From the NCBI GenBank assembly GCA_029250565.1, contig JAQXFA010000051.1, positions 1 through 6,147 of the forward strand: a stretch of 6,147 bases of DNA, written 5' to 3'. The DNA is from Candidatus Thalassarchaeaceae archaeon (GTDB lineage Archaea; Thermoplasmatota; Poseidoniia; Poseidoniales; Thalassarchaeaceae). A program made the translations under genes and the position numbers. Under the pieces are notes generated by a model. It saw only the letters and a list, made by a program, of their open reading frames with translations, searched no databases and was not told where the DNA came from. Shown here one piece after another: positions 1-6,105 of this stretch (the first letter of the stretch is position 1; each line of letters opens with the position of its first letter).

Positions 1-1274
1 AGATGAAAGTATATTCTACACTGATTAGAGTGATTGCTATTGGTGCCATTCTCGGTGGTGGATTCCTTGGCTTGGCCAAGATGGCTCCAACTTTTGTCAA
101 TATTTTCGGCGACATTAAAAACGCGTTCAAAGGAGAACAAGGTGCAGAATATATGGAAGAAAGGGGATGGTACGAATGGCCTCTTTACCATCTTCCAATT
201 TTCATCATTATCTCTTTCTTTGCAATGACTTTCATCTTTACAATTGGTGGTTTCCCACTAATTCCAAGCCTTCTATTCGCAATAATCGTGGGCGTTGCAA
301 CCTTCTTACTTGGTGCTATTGCGGTGCGTGTCATGGGTGAAACAGGTATTGAACCTGTAAGTGGTACTTCTTTCATTGTTTTACTTGGGCTGCTAGGATT
401 ATTCCTAAATTTAAAAGATACTTTTGGTCTGACTAAAGAGGAAGCAATCTTGTTGGGTCTTGTCGGAACTACAGTGTTTGGTTCTGCTATCTCGATGTCC
501 GGGACTGTAGTTGGGGATTACAAAAACAGCCTTTACATTGGTAACCGACCTTATCACATTTCAAAAGGAAATATCATGGGTGTTGTCCCTGGTGCAATCC
601 TTGGCGCAGGTGTTGCAATATTCCTTTCAAAGATGCTTGCAGATGGCCGCATTGATTTACTTGCTCCACAAGCAAATGCCTTCGCTACTTTCACAATTCT
701 ACTGGCAGAGAATGAAGGCAATCTCTATGCATTAGGATTAGGTTTCTTGCTTGGTTGTTTCATTGAATGGGCTACTGGTATGGGTACATCCTTTGGATTA
801 GGTATGTATCTACCTACTTTGGCTACTTTCCCGATGTTAATCGGTGGCGGTTTGAGAGATTGGTGGGAGGCAAAGAGGCTGGCTCCAAAGATTGATAAAA
901 TCCGTGAAGAAGAAGGTAACAAAGAAGCTGAAAGAACTCGGGCAATCATGTTACTTGGTACGTTTATGCTTGCCGCAGGTATGTTGACTGGCGAAGCCTT
1001 CCTTGGTGTAGAGAGTGCTGTGTTTGCTGTTGTGGATGAACTTCCAACAGGGGAATCTGTGCCAATATTAATCGATGAAACCCCTGTTTTGGATCCAGAT
1101 GGAAACCCCGTCATGGAGGAACAGGTATTGGGTGACCTTGGTTGGTACCCTTATGCTAGATTTGCCTCATTTTTAGGGATGAATTTAGTGTTAGGTTTAG
1201 GTATCTATATGTTATTCAGGAAGGCTGGGATAATCGGTCCGAAAGATGAACTTTTAGAAGCCGAGTTAGAGTGA
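1..1274 (+). CDS. OPT-family (oligopeptide/metal-chelate) transporter, C-terminal part, 5'-truncated by window edge
   Basis: This is an integral membrane transporter of the OPT family, whose members import oligopeptides, or in some branches metal chelates. 423 residues can be read from the ATG at position 3, but the first segment (residues 4-26, IAIGAILGGGFLGLAK) resembles a mid-protein OPT helix, so the true start lies upstream of the window. Visible family-like blocks are VMGETGIEPVSGTS (110-123), GDYKNSLYIGNRP (171-183), LAPQANAF (220-227) and GMYLPTLATFPMLIGGGLR (267-285). About ten hydrophobic segments are seen, near 4-26, 61-82, 85-109, 121-138, 148-166, 191-211, 241-258, 264-284, 314-336 and 385-405. 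A charged loop (286-312) and a long acidic loop (about 341-384) separate the last ones. It is the first visible gene of a run with the EamA transporter and SurE. The family call is secure from the motifs; the substrate cannot be told from sequence. Confidence 0.86.
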   Translation, partial: MKVYSTLIRVIAIGAILGGGFLGLAKMAPTFVNIFGDIKNAFKGEQGAEYMEERGWYEWPLYHLPIFIIISFFAMTFIFTIGGFPLIPSLLFAIIVGVATFLLGAIAVRVMGETGIEPVSGTSFIVLLGLLGLFLNLKDTFGLTKEEAILLGLVGTTVFGSAISMSGTVVGDYKNSLYIGNRPYHISKGNIMGVVPGAILGAGVAIFLSKMLADGRIDLLAPQANAFATFTILLAENEGNLYALGLGFLLGCFIEWATGMGTSFGLGMYLPTLATFPMLIGGGLRDWWEAKRLAPKIDKIREEEGNKEAERTRAIMLLGTFMLAAGMLTGEAFLGVESAVFAVVDELPTGESVPILIDETPVLDPDGNPVMEEQVLGDLGWYPYARFASFLGMNLVLGLGIYMLFRKAGIIGPKDELLEAELE

Positions 1275-1277
1275 GGT
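1273..1277 (+). promoter_or_regulatory. Ribosome binding site for the EamA-type transporter
   Basis: GAGGT lies 6 bases before the GTG at 1284 and overlaps the TGA stop (1272-1274) of the OPT gene. It supports the GTG start: the codons between that in-frame stop and the GTG (GGT AAT CAC) contain no alternative start. The overlap suggests translational coupling of the two transporters. Confidence 0.65.
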
Positions 1278-1283
1278 AATCAC

Positions 1284-2258
1284 GTGGCCCAGCAGCCACC
1301 CCCTACTTTCGCGTGGTTGATATTAGCAACCTCGGTATTAGCTGTATCAAGTGCTGGTGCAGTTTTCCAATTGATTAGTGAAGTGGATCCAATATTGCGG
1401 GCATCATGGCGTTTGCAGGCAACCGCCCTTATCTTGTTTCCACCATTCATCTATCAAATTGTTAATCTAAGGAAAAATGACGCAAAAACGTTTTCTCGAA
1501 TAAAAGAAAGACCAGTTATCTTAGCAATTATTGGTTCTTCTATTTGTCTGTGGATACATTTTGGTAGTTGGGTGTGGTCACTTGACCACACCTCATTGAC
1601 TCATAGTCTGTTATTTGTCACAGCACACCCACTAGTTATTGTGGCAGGGCTTTATTTCTTAGGGAAACAAATTTCTCCAAAGCAGACGAGTGGGGCATTT
1701 CTTGGCTTTCTAGGCGCAGGGATTACCCTCTTAGGTGTGACAAATGAAGGAGAAGTAACTCTAATAGGTGATTTTGCAGCATTTATCGGCGCTATCGCTA
1801 TTGTTGGATATTTAGTTGCAGGCAGGGTTCTTCGTGAGTGGATGCCGTTGTTCATCTACGCTTTTCCTGTTACTTTTATTGCCAGCATATTACTTGGATT
1901 AAGTTCTATTGCGATTGAAGGTACTTCACTAGGGGGATTACCAGCAGTAAGTTCACTATTTGGTTGGCATGATGTTCTTTGGTTACCTGCGATAGCTTAC
2001 CTTGCTATCGGGCCTGGTTTAGTTGGTCATACAGGAATAAATGGGGTATTACGTTGGTTCCCACCTCTGGTTATTTCGGTTGCAGTGCTGTTTGAACCAT
2101 TGATTGGCTCCCTAATTGGTTGGTTCCTTGGTACAACAAATGTGCCTGGTGTCTATACTTGGATTGGTGGAATATTTTTGATATTAGGTGTGATAATGGT
2201 TACAATTGGCCAAGTATCAATTGATGAATTAACATATGTAGCAGATGAAGGTGAGTGA
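1284..2258 (+). CDS. EamA/DMT-superfamily transporter, 10 membrane segments
   Basis: A 324-residue inner-membrane protein with the layout of the drug/metabolite transporter superfamily: ten hydrophobic segments arranged as two five-helix EamA halves (about 12-150 and 161-308). Segments lie near 10-31, 42-61, 78-98, 105-126, 133-151, 159-179, 188-208, 231-248, 261-282 and 290-309. EamA-like blocks occur late in each half: SLLFVTAHPLVIVAGLYFLG (108-127) followed by the GAFLGFLGAGITLLG helix (137-151), and ISVAVLFEPLIGSLIGWFLG (264-283) followed by the last helix. The start is GTG, chosen because a good ribosome binding site precedes it and an in-frame stop lies nine bases upstream. It sits 9 bases after the OPT gene, and its stop at 2256-2258 is 2 bases before SurE. 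EamA proteins export or import metabolites such as amino acids and nucleotide precursors; the substrate is unknown here. The coding sequence contains a perfect 10-bp-arm inverted repeat (1571-1592). Confidence 0.88.
   Translation: MAQQPPPTFAWLILATSVLAVSSAGAVFQLISEVDPILRASWRLQATALILFPPFIYQIVNLRKNDAKTFSRIKERPVILAIIGSSICLWIHFGSWVWSLDHTSLTHSLLFVTAHPLVIVAGLYFLGKQISPKQTSGAFLGFLGAGITLLGVTNEGEVTLIGDFAAFIGAIAIVGYLVAGRVLREWMPLFIYAFPVTFIASILLGLSSIAIEGTSLGGLPAVSSLFGWHDVLWLPAIAYLAIGPGLVGHTGINGVLRWFPPLVISVAVLFEPLIGSLIGWFLGTTNVPGVYTWIGGIFLILGVIMVTIGQVSIDELTYVADEGE
1571..1592. repeat. Perfect inverted repeat, 10-base arms, inside the EamA gene
   Basis: GGTGTGGTCA (1571-1580) is followed after CT by its exact reverse complement TGACCACACC (1583-1592). 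In RNA a G-U pair (1570 with 1593) could extend it; the innermost pairs would open to form a loop. It lies in codons for residues 96-103, near the end of the third membrane segment. No function is known. Confidence 0.8.
2249..2254 (+). promoter_or_regulatory. Ribosome binding site deciding the SurE start
   Basis: AGGTGA at 2249-2254 is 6 bases before the ATG at 2261. The alternative in-frame GTG at 2255 would directly abut the motif with no spacer, so ATG 2261 is preferred. The motif lies within the last codons of the EamA gene. Confidence 0.7.
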
Positions 2259-2260
2259 TA

Positions 2261-3196
2261 ATGAGCCATACAATTTTGATAACTAATGATGATGGAATCG
2301 AGGCACCGGGTATTACTGCCCTTGTTCAGGGACTTCATGATGCTGGATATGGGGTTGTGGTTTGCGCCCCAGACCGCGAACGATCAGCCTCAACTATGCA
2401 CCTCACATTACATAGAGAGATGAAATTGAGACGTAGGAATGATTTACTTGAAATCTATAGAGTGAATGATGGTGGTCCTCAAATTGATTTATTCGACATT
2501 TCAGGTTATCCCGCGGATTGTGTATTAACCGCACTATCTGGAGGTCTTCCACATAATATCCCATCCCCATCGCTTTGTATCAGCGGAATAAATCGTGGCC
2601 CAAATATGTCTGTTGACGTATTACATTCGGGTACGATTGGAGGAGCCCGTCAAGCAGGAACTTGTGGTATGCCAGCAATAGCAACTAGTTTGGATACTTT
2701 TGAGCCAAATGATTATTCAAATGCATTACGAGCTACTCTAGAATTGGTTAAACACATTTGTGAGATTATTCCTGAAACCCCTGTAAACCTTGGGCGAAAA
2801 GATGGGAGTTTTACCATGCCAGAAGGTGATAACGATGAAGAGATTTTGAGAAATGCATTGATTTTAGGTGACATTTATGTCAATCTAAATGTCCCTGTTG
2901 GATGGCAAGATGAGTTTTCTTCAACTCATTTAGGAGGTAGGTGGTATCGTGGCGCGATAGAAATTGTAGGTGACAATTCTATTGATAGAGATGAATGGAA
3001 TATTCAATTAGGTGCTGCAAGCATTGAAGATGAACCGATAGAAAATGGTGATTCGAATCGCGTACGTTTGGGATTTGCAAGTGTTTCTACCCTTGGGACA
3101 TGGCCTCAAGGTCATCCATTGGCCATTTCAGATGAATTATTGGTGACAACTCATTCAGGCGAAGGGTTACCTTCTTGGCTTGTTATTGATCAATAA
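2261..3196 (+). CDS. surE: SurE-type 5'/3'-nucleotidase (survival protein)
   Basis: SurE is a cytoplasmic metal-dependent phosphatase that removes phosphate from nucleoside monophosphates and short polyphosphates, and is linked in bacteria to stationary-phase survival. From ATG 2261 the protein has 311 residues. It opens with the family signature ILITNDDGIEAPG (5-17), giving metal ligands D10 and D11. It continues with APDRERSAS (36-44, probable ligand S42) and SGINRGPN (108-115, ligand N111) followed by DVLHSGTIGGA (119-129). NLNVP (208-212) is the usual NVNVP strand. Most SurE proteins have about 250-265 residues. The excess here is mainly an insert near residues 172-202, rich in charged residues, plus a longer acidic loop near 250-265. 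In the usual D-V-I-Y-S-G-T block the Tyr is His122. The gene is third in the transporter run, and its 3' end overlaps trmY by 14 bases. The metal site looks intact, so an active enzyme is expected. Confidence 0.93.
   Translation: MSHTILITNDDGIEAPGITALVQGLHDAGYGVVVCAPDRERSASTMHLTLHREMKLRRRNDLLEIYRVNDGGPQIDLFDISGYPADCVLTALSGGLPHNIPSPSLCISGINRGPNMSVDVLHSGTIGGARQAGTCGMPAIATSLDTFEPNDYSNALRATLELVKHICEIIPETPVNLGRKDGSFTMPEGDNDEEILRNALILGDIYVNLNVPVGWQDEFSSTHLGGRWYRGAIEIVGDNSIDRDEWNIQLGAASIEDEPIENGDSNRVRLGFASVSTLGTWPQGHPLAISDELLVTTHSGEGLPSWLVIDQ
3183..3196. repeat. 14-bp perfect palindrome holding both stop codons of surE and trmY
   Basis: TTATTGATCAATAA equals its own reverse complement. Read on the + strand it ends with the TAA of surE (3194-3196); read on the - strand it ends with the TAA of trmY (3185-3183). 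Both proteins therefore end in Ile-Asp-Gln. No spacer exists between these convergent genes, so any terminator must lie inside the opposite gene's coding sequence. Confidence 0.95.
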
Positions 3197-3797
3197 TTGT
3201 GTCTAGTAAATGGTGGACTACACCTATTGCTGTGTGTCCTTGTATCCATTTTTTACCTAGTGAAATTGATTTGCTTTTTTGCTCAAGAAGATTGTTTTCT
3301 TCATCTGTAAATGGTTGGTCATCAGATAAAATGAATCCAATTCTATTGTTAATTGATGTGTTGTATTGTTCAGAAAATGCCACTGCATCAGCATCTAATT
3401 TTACTATTTCAACACCTTCTTTATCCCATTCATTTAGTGTGACGGAGAGGTCTCCTCCAGAGTGCCAAATCCCTGGCTGGTGCTCTATCCAGTGGCCACG
3501 AGCTGGTGTTGGTTCAATCATTATTTTCCCAATTTGCCCGGCAATTGCTCTTTCGTCGGGATGAAGCCCCCAAACCTTAGCACCATCAAACCAAATTCTT
3601 CTTGGTGGCCCTTCTCCACCCATCATGTGAATTGTGATGTGTGTATTCTTTCTGATGCCGTGAGATAAGAATAGTGCAGAATTAATGGCACGGACTAATA
3701 CATCCATTCTGCCGGCACTTCCGGCTAAATCGTTAAGATTCAATTTCCCATTACTTTTGGCTCGATGGCCAATAATGGCGAATCTTCTCTCTTGCAA
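3183..3797 (-). CDS. trmY: tRNA (pseudouridine-54-N1)-methyltransferase TrmY
   Basis: TrmY uses S-adenosylmethionine to turn pseudouridine 54 in the tRNA T-loop into N1-methylpseudouridine, the archaeal counterpart of bacterial T54. The sequence shows the COG1901/DUF358 SPOUT pattern: LNLNDLAGSAGRMDVL (19-34) and FLSHGIRK (43-50), the HPDERAIA block (79-86), and RIGFILSDDQPFTDEE (152-167). It ends with SISLGKKWIQGHTAIGV (177-193) and VHHLLD (194-199), the C-terminal knot that binds the cofactor. I chose the TTG at 3797 (204 residues, about the family length) because AGGTGA precedes it and the residues just after it (QERRFAII) align with the usual N-terminus. An ATG at 3830 would add 11 residues (MMSTCRCEGER) overlapping the end of srp54. 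It follows srp54 by 10 bases. With the TTG start the protein has no cysteine; Ala190 seems to occupy the place of a Cys I recall as conserved in the family. Confidence 0.9.
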   Translation of the reverse strand: MQERRFAIIGHRAKSNGKLNLNDLAGSAGRMDVLVRAINSALFLSHGIRKNTHITIHMMGGEGPPRRIWFDGAKVWGLHPDERAIAGQIGKIMIEPTPARGHWIEHQPGIWHSGGDLSVTLNEWDKEGVEIVKLDADAVAFSEQYNTSINNRIGFILSDDQPFTDEENNLLEQKSKSISLGKKWIQGHTAIGVVHHLLDTIIDQ

Positions 3798-3801
3798 ACG
3801 T

Positions 3802-3807
3802 TCACCT
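3802..3807 (-). promoter_or_regulatory. Ribosome binding site deciding the trmY start (TTG)
   Basis: On the minus strand AGGTGA (3807-3802) follows directly after the srp54 stop (3810-3808) and is 4 bases before the TTG at 3797-3795. Its match to the motif upstream of surE favours the TTG over the in-frame ATG at 3830, which lies inside srp54. Confidence 0.6.
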
Positions 3808-5163
3808 TCACATCGGCATGTCGACATCATCCATGTCGCCCATCATATCTTTCATCTGTTTTCGAAGTCTACGGTTTCCTCTAACGCCTTTCATCATCTT
3901 GCGGGAGCGTTTCCATTGTGCAAGCAAATCTCTAACGTCTCTTTCAGTCGTACCTGAACCAAGTGCAATTCTCTTTATTCTCTCTTGTTTGAGAACCAAC
4001 GGTTCGTTCTTTTCGTGAGAGGTCATACTGTCCATTATTATCTTGAATTTTTCAAGATTGGTTTGCATCTCAAGTTTTTGCTTCTTTGACATGTTACCCA
4101 TACCCATGAAACCCATCGGCATATGTGACATGATTTTGTCAACAGTCCCAATTTTTGACATCATTTGCATTTGTTTGTACATGTCATTGAGGGTAAATCT
4201 TCCTGACATAAGTCGCTCTGCAATTCTTGCTGCTTCTTCTGCATCCAAATCTTCGGGGGCAAGGTCGATTAAACCTCTAATATCTCCCATGCCGAGGAGT
4301 CTTGAAATGAATCTATCAGATTCGAATTTTTCAAGATCTGAAACCTTTTCACCTTCTCCAATAAAGACAATTGGGGCACCAGTAGTTGCGACCGCTGAAA
4401 GTGCACCACCGCCTCGTGCGGTACCATCTAATTTGGTGACAATAACTCCTGTTACGCCAACTAGGTCATGGAAAGATGCTGCGACAGGCCCGGCAGCTTG
4501 GCCGACCTGTGCGTCAATTACAAGGAAACGTTCTGTTGCTTTTGCAACTCTATGGATTGCATCTAATTCATCTTGTAATGCTTCGTCTAACCTATCTCGG
4601 CCAGCAGTGTCAATGATTACTAAGTCAGCACCACCAACTTCTGCTAATCCGTTTTTCACAATGGTCAACGCATCAGTTTCTTCAGGTTCACCATATACTT
4701 CTACTGGAGAATCTGCTAGAAGTTGTTGCAATTGTGCATATGCTCCAGGGCGGTGCACGTCCGCCTCTATCACAGCAATTTTCATGTTGTGCTTTTTACG
4801 CCACCATTCGGCTAATTTTGCAGTGGTAGTAGTCTTTCCTTGTCCGTAAAGTCCGACCATGAGAATAGTCTGGTTATGTGGTATGATTTCTCGAGGTGTC
4901 CCGAGCATACGAACTAATTCGGTGTATATGATGTTCAGTGCATGAGTTTGTAGAATCACTCCCGGGCGGGGTTCTTCTTCCCTCATCCGTGATTCCAGTC
5001 TCTCTGAAATTTCCTTAGTTTGCCTAACATTGAAATCTGCTTCAAGTAAAGCGACTCTAATACTTTTGATCATCTCGGCAAGTTCGCCCTCATCCAACTT
5101 ACGTTTGCCCTTTAGGGCAGCAATAGCACCAAAGATTCCAGCCTTCAGCCCTTCAAGTGCCAT
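3808..5163 (-). CDS. srp54: Signal recognition particle 54 kDa GTPase subunit (SRP54)
   Basis: SRP54 binds signal sequences of nascent chains and, as a GTPase paired with FtsY, delivers ribosomes to the membrane translocon. The 451 residues fit the family. The N domain (about 1-95) has the ALLEADFNV helix (38-46). The G domain (about 96-300) has P-loop GLYGQGKT (104-111), I-box ADVHRPGA (134-141), DTAGR (185-189), TKLDG (243-247), ARGGGALSAV (249-258), FIGEGE (267-272) and the RLLGMGDI linker (288-295). The M domain (about 315-451) is rich in methionine (22 from residue 319 on), with the finger-loop stretch MPMGFMGMGNM (348-358) and the 7S-RNA-binding RIALGSG (398-404). AGGTG lies 5 bases before the ATG. 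ADVHRPGA and GLYGQGKT differ from the common ADTYRPAA/ADTYRPGA and GLQGSGKT. The archaeal-type ARGGGALSAV block supports an archaeal origin. It is probably co-transcribed with trmY downstream. Confidence 0.96.
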   Translation of the reverse strand: MALEGLKAGIFGAIAALKGKRKLDEGELAEMIKSIRVALLEADFNVRQTKEISERLESRMREEEPRPGVILQTHALNIIYTELVRMLGTPREIIPHNQTILMVGLYGQGKTTTTAKLAEWWRKKHNMKIAVIEADVHRPGAYAQLQQLLADSPVEVYGEPEETDALTIVKNGLAEVGGADLVIIDTAGRDRLDEALQDELDAIHRVAKATERFLVIDAQVGQAAGPVAASFHDLVGVTGVIVTKLDGTARGGGALSAVATTGAPIVFIGEGEKVSDLEKFESDRFISRLLGMGDIRGLIDLAPEDLDAEEAARIAERLMSGRFTLNDMYKQMQMMSKIGTVDKIMSHMPMGFMGMGNMSKKQKLEMQTNLEKFKIIMDSMTSHEKNEPLVLKQERIKRIALGSGTTERDVRDLLAQWKRSRKMMKGVRGNRRLRKQMKDMMGDMDDVDMPM

Positions 5164-5264
5164 GCATCCACCTATGCGGCGGTCACACCCATCCCGTTTG
5201 AATGCGCCGGACTACTAATTGTTGAAGCGGTGAATACATCAAGAGACAACATCTCGCCCCCACT
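5164..5264. promoter_or_regulatory. Divergent intergenic region between srp54 and the membrane-protein gene
   Basis: These 101 bases must hold the start signals for both flanking genes. Leftwards, AGGTGG at 5173-5168 is the srp54 ribosome binding site. Rightwards, no purine-rich site precedes ATG 5265 (the bases before it are CGCCCCCACT), but an A/T-rich GAATACAT at 5232-5239 is centred about 29 bases before the ATG. That is the distance expected for a TATA box of a leaderless archaeal mRNA. An in-frame TGA at 5223 and the absence of another start codon fix ATG 5265. No clear TATA box for srp54 was found; ATTAGTA-like bases near 5213-5219 (minus strand) are only a weak candidate. Confidence 0.45.
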
Positions 5265-6062
5265 ATGGCATTAGACCTGCCTCAGTATCAGGTTCAGATT
5301 CTCATTGCCCTTGGAACCCTCGGTGTATACGTCGGTTGGCGGGGTGGTATGCAGAATATGGCTGGATTCTATGATATGCCAAATGCGACCAAGCATCTTG
5401 CATTTGGTATTGTGCTTGGGGCATTTAGTGGAATCCTGATTGATGGACTTTTTATCAGCCTTGTAGCACAAACTGGGGCAGTATTGATTGAAACACTTGG
5501 TTTGATGATATTTGTCGGACTTGCCCAGTCTCTAATTTTTCATTATTTACTATCCAGGGAAAAAGTGAGGTTATTACTCGCTTCTCCTACTTCTGGGTGG
5601 ACAATGGGTCTTGGGATGGGCGCGTTACAAGCCTCATACCTGATGATCCGGATGGCAGATCCAAATTGGATTGGCTTCGTATCCGGGTTCAATTGGCCAA
5701 TGATTTTGACTGGGGTATGGATAACTATTACATTACCAGCAATTGAAGCAGCACTTGGCTCATGGCAAGGTGCTGCTGTGGTAGACAAAAAACCCCTTAC
5801 TGTGATGTGGCAGTCAGGTCTTTATCGTGGATTTGTTCTAATCGCAGTGCTAGTTGGAATCACCGCTCAACCAATTTTATTGTTAGTGCTACCTGTAGTT
5901 GCAATTTATGGATTCTCCGTCGCTGAAGAAAAGTGGTTACCATCGGCATTAATCCCCTCAATTCGACAAGAGTATTATCGTACGGTAAGGAAATCTTCTG
6001 AAAGGGCTCGTCTGAAGGCTGAAAGGCAACACGGGGACATAGTAAACGAGTCAGAAGAATAA
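5265..6062 (+). CDS. Polytopic membrane protein of unknown function
   Basis: I do not recognise this family. The 265-residue product has about seven hydrophobic segments, near 8-26, 44-67, 72-96, 108-128, 141-163, 186-201 and 203-220. A charged, probably cytoplasmic tail follows from about 222, ending in an Arg/Lys/Glu-rich stretch (232-265) that looks helical. Features in or next to membrane segments that might matter are Asp60 (GILIDG), Glu76 (LIETLG), the glycine-rich GWTMGLGMGALQAS (111-124), Glu161 (PAIEAALG) and His93. No signal peptidase site, transporter signature or complete protease motif is evident. The start is the only possible one after an in-frame stop at 5223, and lack of a ribosome binding site suggests a leaderless mRNA. 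It is transcribed away from srp54. Protein-like composition, membrane periodicity and length make a real gene very likely. A membrane-embedded enzyme or small transporter is possible but not supported by specific motifs. Confidence 0.78.
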   Translation: MALDLPQYQVQILIALGTLGVYVGWRGGMQNMAGFYDMPNATKHLAFGIVLGAFSGILIDGLFISLVAQTGAVLIETLGLMIFVGLAQSLIFHYLLSREKVRLLLASPTSGWTMGLGMGALQASYLMIRMADPNWIGFVSGFNWPMILTGVWITITLPAIEAALGSWQGAAVVDKKPLTVMWQSGLYRGFVLIAVLVGITAQPILLLVLPVVAIYGFSVAEEKWLPSALIPSIRQEYYRTVRKSSERARLKAERQHGDIVNESEE

Positions 6063-6083
6063 GACTACAACTGTTCACATTCC

Positions 6084-6092
6084 GCATATTTA
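6084..6092 (+). promoter_or_regulatory. Candidate TATA-like element before the next gene
   Basis: GCATATTTA at 6084-6092 is the only A/T-rich stretch of TATA character in the 43-base spacer after the membrane-protein gene. It lies about 18 bases before the ATG at 6106 and 30 before an in-frame GTG at 6118, so the spacing would better suit a leaderless GTG start. The call rests on composition alone. Confidence 0.25.
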
Positions 6093-6105
6093 GTGGCGAA
6101 TTGTT

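Noticed and set aside
725..1114. 129-codon open frame on the - strand within the OPT gene
   Set aside because: It is antisense to a clear membrane-transporter gene, with low-complexity Ser/Pro-rich composition and no supporting ribosome binding site.
1990..2010. Inverted repeat CGATAGC / GCTATCG with a 7-base spacer in the EamA gene
   Set aside because: 7-base arms at this spacing are expected by chance, and the repeat follows from similar codons for Ala-Ile-Ala and Ala-Ile. It is not convincing as a structure.
2255..2260. GTG at 2255 as the start of surE
   Set aside because: It directly abuts AGGTGA with no spacer. ATG 2261 has a 6-base spacer and gives the normal SurE N-terminus just before ILITNDDG.
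3183..3196. Palindrome as a rho-independent-type terminator
   Set aside because: It is A/T-rich with no loop and no following run of T beyond coding sequence. Archaeal termination does not rely on such hairpins, so it is recorded only as a palindrome.
4043..4849. Long open frame (268 codons) on the + strand opposite srp54
   Set aside because: It lies wholly antisense to the unmistakable SRP54 GTPase domain. Its product is Ser/Pro/Ala-rich without domain features, as expected for a shadow of a conserved gene.
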